A stretch of DNA of 64,000 nt from Lytechinus variegatus (GCF_018143015.1 NC_054752.1:6311216-6375215); one strand, 5' to 3'; shown: positions 1-11,185, counted from the stretch's first letter. Made by a program: numbers and translations. The notes: a model not told the origin generated them from the letters alone.

Positions 1-294
1 AATTCCTATGTTCAATTCTGTAACTATACTCTCATCCTTATTAGAATAAAAGCGAAATTAATATCTAGTCGTAATGACGTCATAGCAGTCGTACGATTGG
101 CTGTGATTTGAAACTAATTTGGCCTTTACTCCAAAATAAAGGTTTGCAATCTTTCAAATTGGTTATATTAGTATTCTTTCAATTAATTTTAACCTCAAAT
201 AAAATGATGTGTTCTATTCACATTTTCAGAAAACGAGCAAATGCTATTTGTTCCAAAATCGGATCGCGAACAGTGGTAAGGTGTGCGGTGGCCT
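1..294. mobile_element. Harbinger-like MITE family A, copy 1 (cut by window edge)
   Basis: The right part of a palindromic element of about 430 bp. It closes with the inverted terminal sequence GGTGTGCGGTGGCCT and shares its interior (GACGTCATAGCAGTCG, TCAAATAAAATGATG) with complete copies at 1192-1620 and 25349-25764. No protein is encoded. It lies in the LANCL intron to the left of the exon at 511-718. Confidence 0.75.
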
Positions 295-510
295 TATAAT
301 AATAATAGTCAATTTTCATAAAGGGTTTTTCCAGAATGACTCAAAGTGCATTACAGCATATTACTACCCCGGTTTTTATATTAATTTCAATCCCGCACGA
401 AAAGTGCACAATTTCCACTCCCTGGGGAGCATTCCTTGCATTCATCGCAGCCTCAAAAAATCAGAAGCACTGTTCAACATACTGCAGAGAAACCTTGTGA
501 GTCCCCTTAC

Positions 511-718
511 TTGTTGATACAATGGCGCATTTCCGATTGATTTCCCGTCCTGTGATAAAACAAACCACCCACTGTCAGTGGTCCTGCATCACCACACATG
601 AACGTCACTCTCCTTCCTTTGAGGTGGCGTAGGGGGCGCTTTACATACTCATAGCACATCTTGAGGTAATCCTCCGTTTTGTTTTCGGTGTACAAATGAA
701 GGTACAAGAAGGCAATGC
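511..718 (-). CDS. LANCL: LanC-like protein, exon with the CGDAGP segment
   Basis: This is the third LANCL exon visible here. It encodes about 69 residues from GIAFLYLHLY through EYVKRPLRHLKGRRVTF and MCGDAGPLTVG to the end MRHCIN. These align with human LANCL1/LANCL2 (GIALLYLQLY, GRRVTFLCGDAGPLAVGA), and GRRVTF is closer to LANCL2. The acceptor is CTCCAG before GCATTGCC and the donor is GTAAGG; phases are 1 in and 2 out, agreeing with the exon at 2180-2300. LANCL proteins are Zn-dependent cytosolic or membrane-associated proteins that add glutathione to dehydroamino acids. The Zn-binding Cys/Cys/His and the rest of the alpha-toroid lie beyond the left window edge, so activity cannot be judged. 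Whether this is a single pre-duplication LANCL or specifically LANCL2 is open. Confidence 0.92.
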
Positions 719-788
719 CTGGAGAGGAATTAAAAAATGTATGTTCTGAACAAATTTTTAATTGAAAATTCATGCCATTCACATTCTC

Positions 789-1191
789 TTTTAAAGAGAA
801 ATACCAGTAGTTGCAGTAAACACTGATTTCATGAGAAAGTCTGTAAAACCCGGCTTAATTGTCAGAATATCATCGAGGATCTAGATCTGGTACAGTTACA
901 TACACTGAACTTTGTGAAATCGTGAAATCTACGCTGAAAAACGTTCACACTGAAGATCACCTACACAGATAGGCACACGTGGGACAGTGTACTATTATTG
1001 CTGGAATAAAGACCCGACGGAAGTGACCGAATCCTCGCTTATTTTTCTTATTTCTCAGCAATAACACAATTTTTTCCAGAATCCTTTGGCACATATTATT
1101 TATTCATACAAACAGACACTTGGGTGGTCATTATATGAGATTCTGTAAAAAGTCATTTTGAGATCGTTACCAAAACTGGAATTTATCTTTA
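789..1191 (+). mobile_element. MITE family B, copy 1
   Basis: A roughly 400-bp non-coding element with imperfect inverted ends (TTTAAAGAGAAATACCAGT on the left; the complement of the right end reads TTAAAGATAAATTCCAGT). Homologues lie in opposite orientation at 53140-53543 and 58430-58832. It sits in a LANCL intron, and a family A element is inserted at its right terminus. Confidence 0.75.
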
Positions 1192-1620
1192 AGGACACCG
1201 CAAACCTTACGATTGGTCTGCGACCCGATTTTGGAATAAAACGCAATGGAATTTGAAGCTATTATTGAGACATTGAATATCCTACTGTGGAGTGTGTAAT
1301 GTTTTAAAATATCATACGAATACCTACAATGTATTTTCAAATCTGTGACTATTCTATCATTCTGATTAGAATAAATCAAATTTAATATCTAGTCGTAATG
1401 ACGTCATAGCAATCTTATGACTGACTATGATTTGAAACTAATTTACTCTTTACTCCAAAATAATGGCTTGCAATCATCTCAAATTGTTATATTAGTATTC
1501 TTTAAATTAACTTAACCTCAAATAAAATGATACTTTTCATTCACATATTTCGAAAATAAGCAAAATGTGATTTGTTCCAAAAATCGGATCGTGGACCAGT
1601 CGTAAGGTGTGCGGTGGCCT
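1192..1620. mobile_element. Harbinger-like MITE family A, copy 2
   Basis: Complete 429-bp element. Terminal inverted repeats are AGGACACCGCAAACC and the complement AGGCCACCGCACACC, flanked by TTA at 1189-1191 and 1621-1623. A 3-bp TTA target duplication is the PIF/Harbinger signature. There is no open reading frame. It is inserted precisely at the end of the family B element. Confidence 0.8.
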
Positions 1621-1684
1621 TTATAGGCCTATGGAGCAGCAAATTATTGTTTTTAACAATAAAACTTTACTTTTCTTGCAGTAC

Positions 1685-1968
1685 ATAATAATAATAATAA
1701 TGGTATATTAACTCAGGGTGGCCACTTCAGTTCCGAAAACTGTTCTCCAGGCTGGCCCTGCTATTATTATTACCCCGGCTAGGCTACCTTTCAGGTGCAC
1801 ACAGCTTTTTTGAGGAATTAGTTACCGTCGGTACCCATTTAGCTGGGTCGAGTGCAGCACACTGTTGATGAATTCCTTGCTGGAAACTACATGTACGCCA
1901 TGGCTGGGATTCGAACCCTCGACTCTCTGTTTTAAAGTCTCATCCACTGGGCTAGGACGCTCCATATA
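1685..1968 (-). mobile_element. tRNA-derived SINE
   Basis: Read on the minus strand, this has a tRNA-like head with a B box (GGTTCGAATCC type at about 1905-1918) and an A-box-like GCCCAGTGGATGAGA. A body follows, then a (TTA)n tail at the low-coordinate end. It shares GGCCACTTCAGTT with the SINE at 7916-8152. It sits in a LANCL intron. Confidence 0.8.
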
Positions 1969-2179
1969 TGCATCACCGCATCGGTCAGGTCATCAGTATG
2001 GAATGTGCACTACCGCATATCCATCAATCAGATTGCTGACGTGCTAAATAACATGTGTGCGTTGACGTGACTCTAATTCACAACTCTTTTTGCGAAACAA
2101 CTCACCTAGCTCCCACAGAAATTGAGATGACAATAGAAAAAAAAAATCCCACTTACTTCCAGGCTTTTGTGTTTCATAC

Positions 2180-2300
2180 CTGTGACTCCTGTGTAGACCG
2201 AGTGGTCACTTTCATCACGGTCCCTCCGAAGTCCAGACTCCATCTGACCGAGAAGGGTAATGATCGATTGATTCAGCAGCTTGCGGAAGGAATCTGCAAG
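2180..2300 (-). CDS. LANCL: LanC-like protein, exon with YTG motif
   Basis: Encodes LADSFRKLLNQSIITLL then GQMESGLRRDRDESDHS and VYTGVTG, matching the LANCL segment that in human reads LLQQMEEGLK followed by AYTGWTGIA. I place the acceptor at TGTTGAAG before CTTGCAGATTCC, because it follows a long pyrimidine tract and keeps the frame (phase 0) with the exon at 3228-3384. The alternative AG six bases downstream would break the frame. The donor is GTATGA, phase 1, joining cleanly to the exon at 511-718. This is the first helical pair of the toroid. Confidence 0.9.
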
Positions 2301-2356
2301 CTTCAACAGAAAAAAAGAATGGATGAAGGGCTCGTCATGAAAACTAAAATACTTGT

Positions 2357-2537
2357 AAATGTTTTATTTAGTAATTTTCTATTAGAAAGAAGGAATTTCC
2401 CAATACTGTACGTCTACCATAGGGTGATAAAAAATATCTTTAAAAAACATTACAATGTTCTATTTAGTAGTTTTCTACTACAAAGAAGGAAGCTTCCAAT
2501 ACAGTACATCTACTCTAGGGTGATTAAAAATATCTAA
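2357..2537 (+). repeat. Two-copy tandem duplication, about 88 bp
   Basis: Two neighbouring diverged copies share TTTTCTA, AGAAAGAAGGAA, CCAATAC and TAGGGTGAT in the same order. The open frame that runs across them is a by-product and not a gene. It lies in the LANCL intron. Confidence 0.75.
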
Positions 2538-3015
2538 GGCCGTGTTTATGCTTCCACTTTTCAGGCCAGAATCAGCGTTTCCACACATGATTAGTCCAAA
2601 ACACGGTTGCGCCCATGCTTACTTTCATTTAAACGCTGTTTCAAAACGCCGATCGTAAACTCACAAAAAGGTGTGTTTGTAAACGTCGTTTGACCAGAAT
2701 CAGGCTTTCTGGGGAAGCATAAACAGAACCACAATCGTAAACGTGTTTAGATGACGTCATTTGGTACATGCTTCCAGTGAGATGAAAATATGCGGGCAAA
2801 TACAGTCGCATTGCTCCATGTTATATCCACGTAATAACAACAATCGGGAAAAAAATTCGAAAAAAGGCGCGCCCAATTTGACCTCGCTTTACGATGCAAA
2901 AGTCTCAAAAGTTAAGCATAAACAGCACTCCCAGAACCACATTTACGATCAACGTTTTGAATCGACGTTTGAAATCGCTGATTCTGTCATCGCAATTTAA
3001 GCATAAACACGCCCC
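2538..3015. mobile_element. Palindromic MITE, about 480 bp
   Basis: Ends are inverted repeats: GGCCGTGTTTATGC at the left and the complement of GCATAAACACGCCCC at the right, each followed inward by an AGAATCAGCG motif. Several internal GCATAAACAG-type motifs occur. It encodes nothing and is intronic in LANCL. Confidence 0.7.
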
Positions 3016-3227
3016 AATAAAAGATGTAGTAACAACAATCTTGAGTTTGGTTACATTCACATTGTCTAAATTTTTATCACACAAGACATGCAGAATAGGT
3101 AGATTATAAGGTGCGAGTAAATGAGCCTTTTGGAAATTCTCTAAGACTCCATCTCCCTCGTTATCTGTGACTTTGTTTTCCTTTGAAAGTGTATTCAGAA
3201 GGAATTATATCATCTACACGCATATAC

Positions 3228-3384
3228 CTTTCCATCTTGAATGATGTTTGTTGCTGATTCCGTGGAGAACGGTGGGTAAGGATTTGTGAATTCTCTTCTA
3301 TCGGAAGGGGAAGATTGATCATGCTTCCGCTTGCTCATTGTCAATGATGATCCTCTACTCCTGTTGCTGACTTTCTTTTCATTT
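3228..3384 (-). CDS. LANCL: LanC-like protein, N-terminal exon
   Basis: Contains the probable start codon at 3338-3336, followed by MSKRKHDQSSPSDRREFTN and then PYPPFSTESATNIIQDGK, ending at a GTATAT donor in phase 0. Human LANCL2 has MSKR near its N terminus and a FVNPFPDY segment, which this resembles (FTNPYPPF). The acceptor is TTCACCAG at 3385. The main frame stays open from the acceptor to the ATG, so an upstream start in another exon is possible; a short overlapping upstream ATG also lies in a different frame. Start position is therefore uncertain, identity fairly sure. Confidence 0.8.
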
Positions 3385-4272
3385 CTGGTGAAGAATGAAA
3401 GACAGGTTAGGAAGAAATAAATTGAGAAAGATTAGACTGCGAGCAAGGCAAAATATTTCATTCAATCGTGGACCTGCATTCAATGTAATCACTTAATTTT
3501 CACATAGCATTGATTAGCAACAATTTGTACCTCATGCAAGGCATGTAGGTTTATAATGGGGCTCAATGAATTTTCCCTCCTAATAGGTTACTATGAAATG
3601 CAAAACTACCACATAGATTCTTGACTGCATGCAATAAAAAGCTTATGTCTGCACAATGTCCAATGAGTATAGCATGCGGAAAGTGACTGACTGGTCAAAG
3701 CACGATACTCAGCATTCTGGCATGAAGACTTCATATATTTTAAATCTAGATTTGTATCTAGATCTAAATGCTGATAGACAGTGAGGGCAAGGATGCCAAG
3801 GTGGTCACATACATGTAGTTGCCAACTCTACTGCTTTTTTTACTCTCCTAACAATCTAGGAAACGCTTTTTCAAAAATCTAATATCCGAATATAATTTCA
3901 AGAGGTTTTATTAAAAAAACATGTATATAATTCAATCGACCACAATAATGCTCCCAAACTCCTTTAAGATATAGTTTAGATTGTGATTTCAAAGGTGTAG
4001 GCTGAATTGAGCACAAGTAGGTGCACATCCTGGGAGGTAAACTATTTACATGGTATGGGGGATGAACATCTTGGGGAGGTGGAACTAAAGTTTGTAAAAT
4101 CAGCTGTTGAAAGCAGAAGGGGTACAAATTTTGTTTTGCATGCCAGTGAACTCCTCTGCCTCAGCAGGAGGGTGCATGTTCACCCAGTGTCCAGCCTACA
4201 AGTACGCCCTTGGATATTCTTCTAAACTTTCATTTCATTATTGTAAGCGACTTAATTTATTTGTACTCTATA
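3385..4272. other. 5' flank or first intron of LANCL, no gene seen
   Basis: AT-rich sequence without a convincing exon. The short open frames at about 4007-4304 have no family signature. Any promoter or non-coding first exon of LANCL should lie here or to the right, but I cannot point to it. Confidence 0.4.
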
Positions 4273-5255
4273 CAGTGCGTATCAAAAAAAAGTATACACT
4301 TTGAAAAAGCCCTGGGAATAAAAAATACACAACATGTGGGTAATTTTTTTACATATAATTTTTAGTTTGAGTCTCATCTATCCAATGAAAGTAAAAGTTT
4401 TGTCAGAATGTTACAATTGAGTGATGAGCACTGTCCATTTCTGTAAAGCTCGCAGAAATCTGTTTACGCAGAAATCCTCGTTTTCATGCTGTGTCAAGGC
4501 GGGGAAAAGGCAAAATCAAACTTACCCTGCGAAAGATTTATATTACATTCCCCTTTCACTTTTAGTTATTTGAAATAAAACGGATACATTCTAGCATTTT
4601 GTAACAATTTTGCCACCCAAATCGAAATTTCAACACTTATTAAGCACAACTTTTACCCTATTTTTGCCAGCCAGATCATAACTGAATCTGAACAAAAGTT
4701 TATTTCAGACATCTCCTGCATTTTTCATTAAATTTTTATCATTGAAAGTGGGTTTACATTTTATCTTTCATTTAATACTTGTTTCTCCAAACTTTTCCCC
4801 AGCTTAGCAATGATAAACAAAATGTAAATCAAGCTTAAGCCATTCCATGTAAATCACAGCTAAGTGTCCAGCAAATATCGTCACGATGTCCTCCGTGTGT
4901 GGGGGAGTGGGGTTGGGCGAAATGCACTCTTCAAAGTGTTTTGGGCAAGGAAACAAGTCAAACAAGGTAGAAGATATCTTCAAATCAATTTTACTAGCTA
5001 AATTCCATGTGTTCTTCATGATCAAGGTCTACTTTTATTCACATAACTATTTCAAAGTTCTGCGCAAATAATTTTTCACTAACTTTTCAAAAGTAAGTGG
5101 TGCTCACTCAAGCGGAAATATTTTTCGACAGTCATATTGTCATTTGCTTTAATGGACCTGTACCGATGTCAAAATGTGGAAAAATCTTCAGAATATTACA
5201 AATGCATAATTTTACAGGATTTTTTCAAAGTGTAAACTTTTTTTGATACGCACTG
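4273..5255. mobile_element. Mariner-like non-autonomous transposon, 983 bp
   Basis: Terminal inverted repeats begin CAGTGCGTATCAAAAAAA and run about 36 bp (TATACACTTTGAAAAA against the complement of TTTTTCAAAGTGTAAAC). The element is bounded by TA on both sides, as expected for the Tc1/mariner superfamily. No transposase reading frame is visible inside, so it must have moved with help from another element. Confidence 0.85.
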
Positions 5256-6374
5256 TAGAATAAAGTTAGTAATCAGCTGAAGCAACTGTTTAAAGGCTCT
5301 TAGTCTTTCCCATAACTACACCACCCTTGATAGATGTTCGTGGACCATTCAGGAATTTTTTCTTGCTTGCTTTGCTCACTCGCATAAAGTGCTCATGCTT
5401 CACACTCGCATTACTTAATTGTTGAAATAGTATCGTCTTCATGGGCAACTGCGAACAGTCCTCATAGATTTCTTTTCGATCAGGCCAGAATATTACAAAT
5501 TTCAGCTTGCGCTTCGCGCTCATAGTAATCATTTAGTTACATGTACATACGCAATTGTTCAAGATCACAATCATTGCTCAGAATGTTCAATTTTCAGGAC
5601 AAAATATCTCATGAAACTTCAATATATTTTAGCTCGGGATTCGCACATTATTTAATTTGGGTTTTATATGAGATACAATATAAAAAATAAAGCTACATGT
5701 AAGAACTGAATGACTGATCAGAGAAAAATTTTGCCAGAAACGTAGATTATCATCACTATTATACTTTCACGTTGAATTGAGAATTGAGAACTCTTTAAGG
5801 ACGTTCCACAGTTAAATGAAATCCATATTATCATCAAATTTTGCAAATTATGCAAAAATTAACATGGGGGTATGTGCTTTTTTGCTATCCACCTTTGAAA
5901 TTTACCCATTTGCAAGGTCTCGAGAAGCATGCTATAAAAATAATTTTGCTTTTAAACCTCACACGATCACAACGTTGAGTTTAAACCTCCATCAATCAGT
6001 CAAAATCCAGATCTAAATTTTACCAACTTTCACTTTACAGTTCAGAATTATATTAAAATAAAGAATTCACTCATATTGCTATCTGTTTGCTCTGTAAAGA
6101 GAAGTAGCATCTTCAATTTTATGAATATTAAAGGTGTGAAAGGTGACAAAAATATATCTAACAAATTTGAAATTCATATAAATTTAAAACCCACATCATG
6201 TTCAAAATTTTTTGGATGTTTGTAGGGAAAGGTATACTAAAGAACTGAGAACATTTAAAAAATGTGGTTTCATGTGCTTGTTTTCAACATATCAGCACTT
6301 TTGTTGGAGCAAATATGCTTTTAAAAACGCGCCGAATGGCTTGTATCTTTAAAGGGAAACTTCAACACCACTAT
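5256..6374. other. Intergenic, no gene recognised
   Basis: AT-rich, with only short unsupported open frames. The stretch 5800-6010 (GGACGTTCCACAGTTAAATG onward) has the look of a dispersed repeat, but I find no second copy in the window. Confidence 0.4.
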
Positions 6375-6527
6375 CGCGGGGGGGCACTTTCATTGACAAG
6401 TGGATACCATGCGCCACCATGGGGTCTCAAAAAGCCACCTGGCCTAAACAAGTATTTTCCATATTCTTAAAATGCACCCCTTAACGATTATTGACATGTG
6501 AAACCCTACCCTTAACAAGTATTCTCC
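6375..6527. mobile_element. MITE family F, partial copy 1
   Basis: The left end only: GGGGGGGCACTTTCATTGAC, GTGGATACCATGCGCCACC and the CACCCCTTAACGA segment match the complete copy at 44410-44958. Broken off against a SINE fragment. Confidence 0.75.
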
Positions 6528-6529
6528 AC

Positions 6530-6680
6530 TCCCCAGGGAGTGGAGAATGTGCATACATTGTATGCGGGCATGCAAGGATCAGATGACCGGGATAATAATA
6601 TGTCTGTAATAAAGCGCTTAGAGGCGTCATTCCGATGTATTAAGTGCTATATAAATGCAGACTATTAATATTATTATTGG
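6530..6680 (+). mobile_element. SINE 3' part
   Basis: CCCCAGGGAGTGGAGAATG, GGATCAGATGACCGGG and the end AGCGCTATATAAATGC-like followed by TTATTATT resemble the tail half of the SINE at 19176-19494 and the fragment inside 54401-54690. The tRNA head is missing. Confidence 0.65.
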
Positions 6681-6689
6681 AAATAAAAC

Positions 6690-7490
6690 GAGAGTCGATA
6701 CCCTTTGAAAGTATTCCTTGAATTGAATGTAAGCATACATTAGTAAAATGATTTTTACTCTCTGGCATGACTAGGGGCCTCCTGGCAAGTCTGGCAGTGG
6801 ATTTAATTTTAGCTATAGTGACGTGCCTTTAGTAGGATGGGGGGTCGGGTGTCCGGACACTTTATCTTTTTGAAGCCTTCCTTTTTTGTCTGTGGATTAC
6901 ACTAAAAATATGAATTCATTACTTGTAATCATTTTCTATTTTGTTCTTTATATTTCCTAACATTTTGTACTAAAAATTGATGAAACTTCGCAGCAGTTCG
7001 CTGGTATTTTCCAAATGACATTCTAAAATTGATCATCCGGACACACAACCCGTCCGGATACACAACAACTGGAATAGTGGGTATACGTCGCGCGTGCTGT
7101 GACGCCAATGGCAAATGCTGGCGTCCACATATGGCTTGATTTTTCTGTGCGCAGCGGCATTGTATTTGTATAGTAATGAACCCGCCTTGGGCCTTGATTT
7201 GATCGGCACGAGACATGAATCAAAACATGTGGGACCGAACATAAATTTTATATGGTTTGATTAATAAAAACTATTTTTCCTGCAAGAAAATTTACTCAAC
7301 GGTGAAAACTATACAAAATGATAAATCTCCCCGAATACCTAGATCTATATCAACTTAAAAACCGATATGATCTTCAAAATTAAGGAGTTTACTTACAAAT
7401 CTTATCGTTAAATTCAATTCAGATCGATTGATCTCTCGTCATCTATCTCGTGGGCGTGGCAGAGCTGCGTCACGCCCTTTGCCACGCCCA
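6690..7490. other. Intergenic, no gene recognised
   Basis: Short open frames on the minus strand at 6929-7242 overlap in several frames and lack family motifs or plausible splice sites. Nothing else stands out. Confidence 0.4.
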
Positions 7491-7915
7491 TAATTAGACA
7501 GGCAGCCGTTTGTTTTAGAGGATTTTTTTTTTCATTAGACGGCTCGCGAAAATCCTCCCGATGAAGCTATAATATATAGCTCATCGATTTTTGTCTTTAT
7601 TTCATTATTCATAAGAATTTCGTTTTGGACTGAAATTAGGACCAAAACGAGAAAAAAATCCCGGGAAAAAATACTCCAGGGCCGGGGGCGCCGGGCGGGG
7701 GGAGTACATAAATTTTGCGTGACCAAATTATTTCCAAACAAGTTTTCGCGAGCTTCATATACACATTTTGGCCCCATAACAAGTTTTCGCCAGCTAGAAT
7801 TTGACCGGCTAAACAAGTTTCTTGTCTTCTTGCTAACAAAATTATAGCCAACGGAGTTCAGGGCGGGGTTCGGCGAAACAGCCAATATAGAGACCGAAGC
7901 TATATAAAAATAAAT

Positions 7916-8152
7916 AATAAAATAATAATAACGTTTTATTTACCCAGGGTAGCCACTTCAGTTAGGAAACTGCTCTACCAGCGGGCCTAGCTGCATAACA
8001 TTATATGTTATTATACCCTTCTCCAATCTAAATGCTGAGCGCCTAGCAAGAAGGCAGAATTTCCCATTTTTATTCTTTATATGACTCGGCCGAGGATCGA
8101 ACCCACGACCTCCCGTTCATGAGGCGGACGCTCTACCACTGAGCCACCATGT
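7916..8152 (-). mobile_element. tRNA-derived SINE
   Basis: On the minus strand the head reads GTGGCTCAGTGGTAGAGCGT (A box) and GGTTCGATCCTCGG (B box), a very tRNA-like pair. A body containing GGTAGAGCAGTTTCCTAACT and a TTATTATT tail follow. I call it a SINE rather than a tRNA gene because of the long body and A/T-rich repeat tail. Confidence 0.82.
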
Positions 8153-8584
8153 CATATAGACGGTGATATTCTAGAAAACTGTATGATTGTGTCTTGTCTT
8201 CCCATTGGTGCCCAAAATCATAAAAGTTTTTTTTTTAAATGATGTGTTTTATTGGTATTCAAAATCACATATAATCACAATATTTAAAGGTAATTGAAAA
8301 TTATTTAAAACAGTTCAAAAGTAGTAATATCACAAAACAGAGATAAAATAAAAAAATAAATGAAAAAAATAAAAAGGGTGACATATATAAATCAAAATAA
8401 ATCATTGGACAATACAGGTTACTCTAGTAGGGAATACACATCAAAATAAATATGTATAATCATTGTAGCATATTACTCTTAGACCAAAAGCTTCGGTCTC
8501 TGTTTTGTTGGTTGTTCAGCTGAACTTCGTTGGCTTCACTCACCAAATACAGAGACCGAAGTTCTAGCGCGATCTGTACAGGGG

Positions 8585-9350
8585 ACTCAATGGCCATATG
8601 TTTATGTACTTAAAGTGGTGTCAAAGTCTAATAGACTGCTTGGTATTATTAGAAGAACTTTTGTACATTTGGATAAGACCTCTATTAAGCTTTTGTTTAA
8701 GGGTATTATTCGCCCTATCTTAGAGTATGGCCAGGCTGCGTGGTCACCGTATAAGCTGGGTGAGCAGAGGCGGTTAGAAAGTGTCCAACGTAGAGCTACT
8801 AAATTGATCCCAGGTATTAAGCACTTATCATACTCTGAACGTCTTCGCCTCCTGAAATTGCCATCACTCAGTCATCGACGTAAAAGAGGTGACATGATTG
8901 ATGTGTACAAATATCTGCATGGTTACTATGATTCAAGTTCTGAACTTTTCTATCTGAGACAAGGTGGTAAAACGCGAGGTCATTCCTTAAAGCTAGAGAA
9001 AAGATATTCGCGTCTTGATGTGCGTAAGTTTTTCTTTGCTAACCGAGTGATAGATGTGTGGAACAGTCTCCCAGAAGATGTAGTTACTGCTTGTTCAGTG
9101 ATTGCTTTTAAGAATAGACTGGATAAGCATTGGGAGAAGATTGCCTATGACTTTGAGTAATTTTCGTTTCTTGTGTGTTTCCATGGGATTTTTCACTGTC
9201 TACGATACCCCTGCCACCCCTCCATGCCAACATAAGTAGCGCATCTAATTTTGTCTGAAGGAGAGCAACAATAGACATTTCTACTTTGATCGATGAACAG
9301 GCTTCGTCCTACAACATCGTTGGAGTAAACTAAACTAAACTAAACTAAGA
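8585..9350 (+). mobile_element. Non-LTR retrotransposon (LINE), 5'-truncated RT C-terminal part
   Basis: An open frame at about 8600-9160 encodes about 180 residues of the reverse transcriptase thumb and C-terminal region: LFKGIIRPILEYGQAAWSPY, LESVQRRATKLIPG, LSYSERLRLLKLPSLSHRR and VIDVWNSLPEDVV. This is the pattern of CR1/Jockey-type LINEs. The catalytic YADD part is absent, so it is a dead 5'-truncated copy. It ends in a tandem ACTAA tail at 9331-9349, typical of LINE 3' ends. The intact frame suggests a fairly recent insertion. Confidence 0.88.
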
Positions 9351-9660
9351 TCGGATAAAACGGGGAAGTGAATTTGCGCGACAGCCGAGGTAAGTCACTG
9401 TTTTTGTTCCTTTTAACTTCATTTCTCTCCGTTTTTTGGCAATTGATGCCAAGAGGGAATATAAATTTGCACTCTGGTCACTATAATTTTCGAAATTTTT
9501 ATTCATTAAAGACAAAAACTGAAAAGCCCCGACGGGGGGATTTTGCATTGCAAGTCCCCTAATGGTGGCTGCACGATAGCGAGCCGTCTGTGTACGAGGA
9601 GAAATTAAAAAAAAATGTTAAAAAACTTCTCGAAACAGACGGCTGCCAGCTGTCTAATTA

Positions 9661-10468
9661 CTCTGTGCATTGTACAAGTCTCAATTTAAGATAATGGAAA
9701 AGGGGTAACTATACCTGTATCTAAAATAAAAATCATATATCAAAGCGCCTCTTCTTAAAGTGTACAATGAGTTTGTTTCTTTTCTTGGCTAGGTGATGCT
9801 CAATTTCCTTTTGTTTCTTTACAAAACTTTTTAAAGTAAATCCACATTTGGTAGGGTGTTCTTGAATTTACAAATATAAATATAATATTTAGCCAATAAT
9901 AAAAGGTAAGTAACAAATCTATCCGTTGATACACCAAACATTTTTTTAAAATTAGTGAGATCGAAATCTGAAATATGCTTTTTTTTATTGTAGTCAATAG
10001 AAAATTCCAAATTAGGGTAACCTTATCACAGTCCCAGAACAGATGAAAATCATAAAAGTGAAGTGTTTCCCGGGAGTTTTTCTTTTGTCATAATTAAACT
10101 TTGCCCATTCTCTCCGATAATAGAAATAATCGCGGCTCCTATTTACTTGCGAAACCTCATTTATTGCAAGAAACGCTGATCAATATTCATGCCTTGCCTA
10201 ATACTTGATCCAAACTGAAAATAATGTGATTTGAACTCGTAAAAACGCTGAACATTAATCAGAATCAATAAATAATTAGATTTTTGGTGAATCTGACATG
10301 TTTGCATGTCTTCATGAATATTCAGTGAGCAAGCTGATCACTATATCCCCACTTGTTGTATATATACGTGTATGTGAAATATTATTCAGATTTTGTCATC
10401 AAGAATTGGATTGACATCTGATTATAGTGTTATGTGATGAAAAGACATACATGTAATTCGAGATCAAT
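9661..10468. other. Intergenic, no gene recognised
   Basis: AT-rich. The short minus-strand frame at 9800-9997 is low complexity. No RNA gene or promoter can be supported. Confidence 0.4.
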
Positions 10469-10645
10469 GTGTGTGTATTTGAGTTTTGTCAGACGTGTAT
10501 CAATCAGATATGATTATTTACGTCTGGGACCGACCTTTAACGTCACCATCCGAAAGACGTGACCAGGGCTCGAACCTCTGCATCAATTTGTAACTTCCCC
10601 ACAGCTTGGATTACAGGCGCACGCCACAACGCCCAGTCGAGATCA
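10469..10645 (-). mobile_element. SINE with 7SL/Alu-like head, copy 1
   Basis: Read on the minus strand: GTGGCGTGCGCCTGTAATCC, AAGCTGTGGGGAAG, then a B-box-like GAGGTTCGAGCCCTGG, then CACGTCTTTCGGATGG. The first part resembles the conserved 5' Alu domain of 7SL RNA (GGCGCGTGCCTGTAATCC in vertebrates). A second copy, about 90% similar by eye, is at 47896-48086. A tRNA origin is also possible, since the B box is tRNA-like. Confidence 0.65.
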
Positions 10646-10740
10646 ATACTTAATTTAATCAATACTTCTACAGGATGTATAACAGGAAATCAGAAGTTTA
10701 CCAACTCTTAACTTTCTAAGGAAAGTATTACCCATTCTTC

Positions 10741-11185
10741 TCCCAGCTAAACTTCTGACGCACACACATTGTATGGGTTCGTTATTCACTGCATTTCATG
10801 TTCTCCCTAAAAGGTCAAGTCCCCCAATTCAGAGTAAAGTTATGACGCACAGATTGTTTTGGTCAAGCGTCCAATGACCAACACCTGTTTGGCTGTAAAG
10901 AGCCTAGACCAGACATATATAAAAGGGGTTCACTTCTGAATCCAAAATCAGATTACTTTAGAGATTATTCCAGCATACAGATAGATTAGAGATTGGAGTT
11001 TAGAGCAGCATTTATTGTCTTCATCTTCAGAGTACAGTCACATTCAGACTTACTCATGCATTTGTCATTATCATCAAGTAATCACCTTAAATTAATAAAT
11101 ATATATATGAACTGTACATCCTGCATCGACTCGTATCATTTTAAGTCTGGTTGAAAGTAAAAGAGCATTATTAGATCCAGCGGCA
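10741..11185 (+). mobile_element. Possible solo LTR fossil (Ty3/Gypsy-like)
   Basis: Non-coding block with a strong TATA box (TATATAAAAGG at about 10915), an AATAAA signal at about 11094 and a downstream CCAGCGGCAACA segment that recalls the sequence following a retroelement 5' LTR. No internal coding region is attached, so at most it is a broken fossil. An ordinary RNA polymerase II promoter with a short transcript is the alternative. Boundaries are approximate. Confidence 0.35.

Larger units (their letters stand above)
7491..9660. mobile_element. TIR-bounded composite element with nested SINE and LINE
   Basis: The left arm (7491-7560: TAATTAGACAGGCAGCCGTT, then GACGGCTCGCGA) is inverted at 9577-9660 (GCGAGCCGTCTG, then GGCTGCCAGCTGTCTAATTA). 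Between the arms lie a SINE at 7916-8152, two copies of an AGAGACCGAAG motif near 7893 and 8553, and a LINE 3' part at 8585-9350. The simplest reading is an old DNA transposon or MITE enlarged by insertions. No transposase is visible. Confidence 0.6.

Noticed and set aside
2055-2537. 160-codon plus-strand frame over the LANCL exon
   Set aside because: Antisense shadow of the LANCL exon at 2180-2300 extended through a tandem duplication.
7916-8152. Possible functional tRNA gene (good A and B boxes)
   Set aside because: Followed by a SINE body and TTA tail shared with other copies; no clean cloverleaf-length unit with a T-run terminator.
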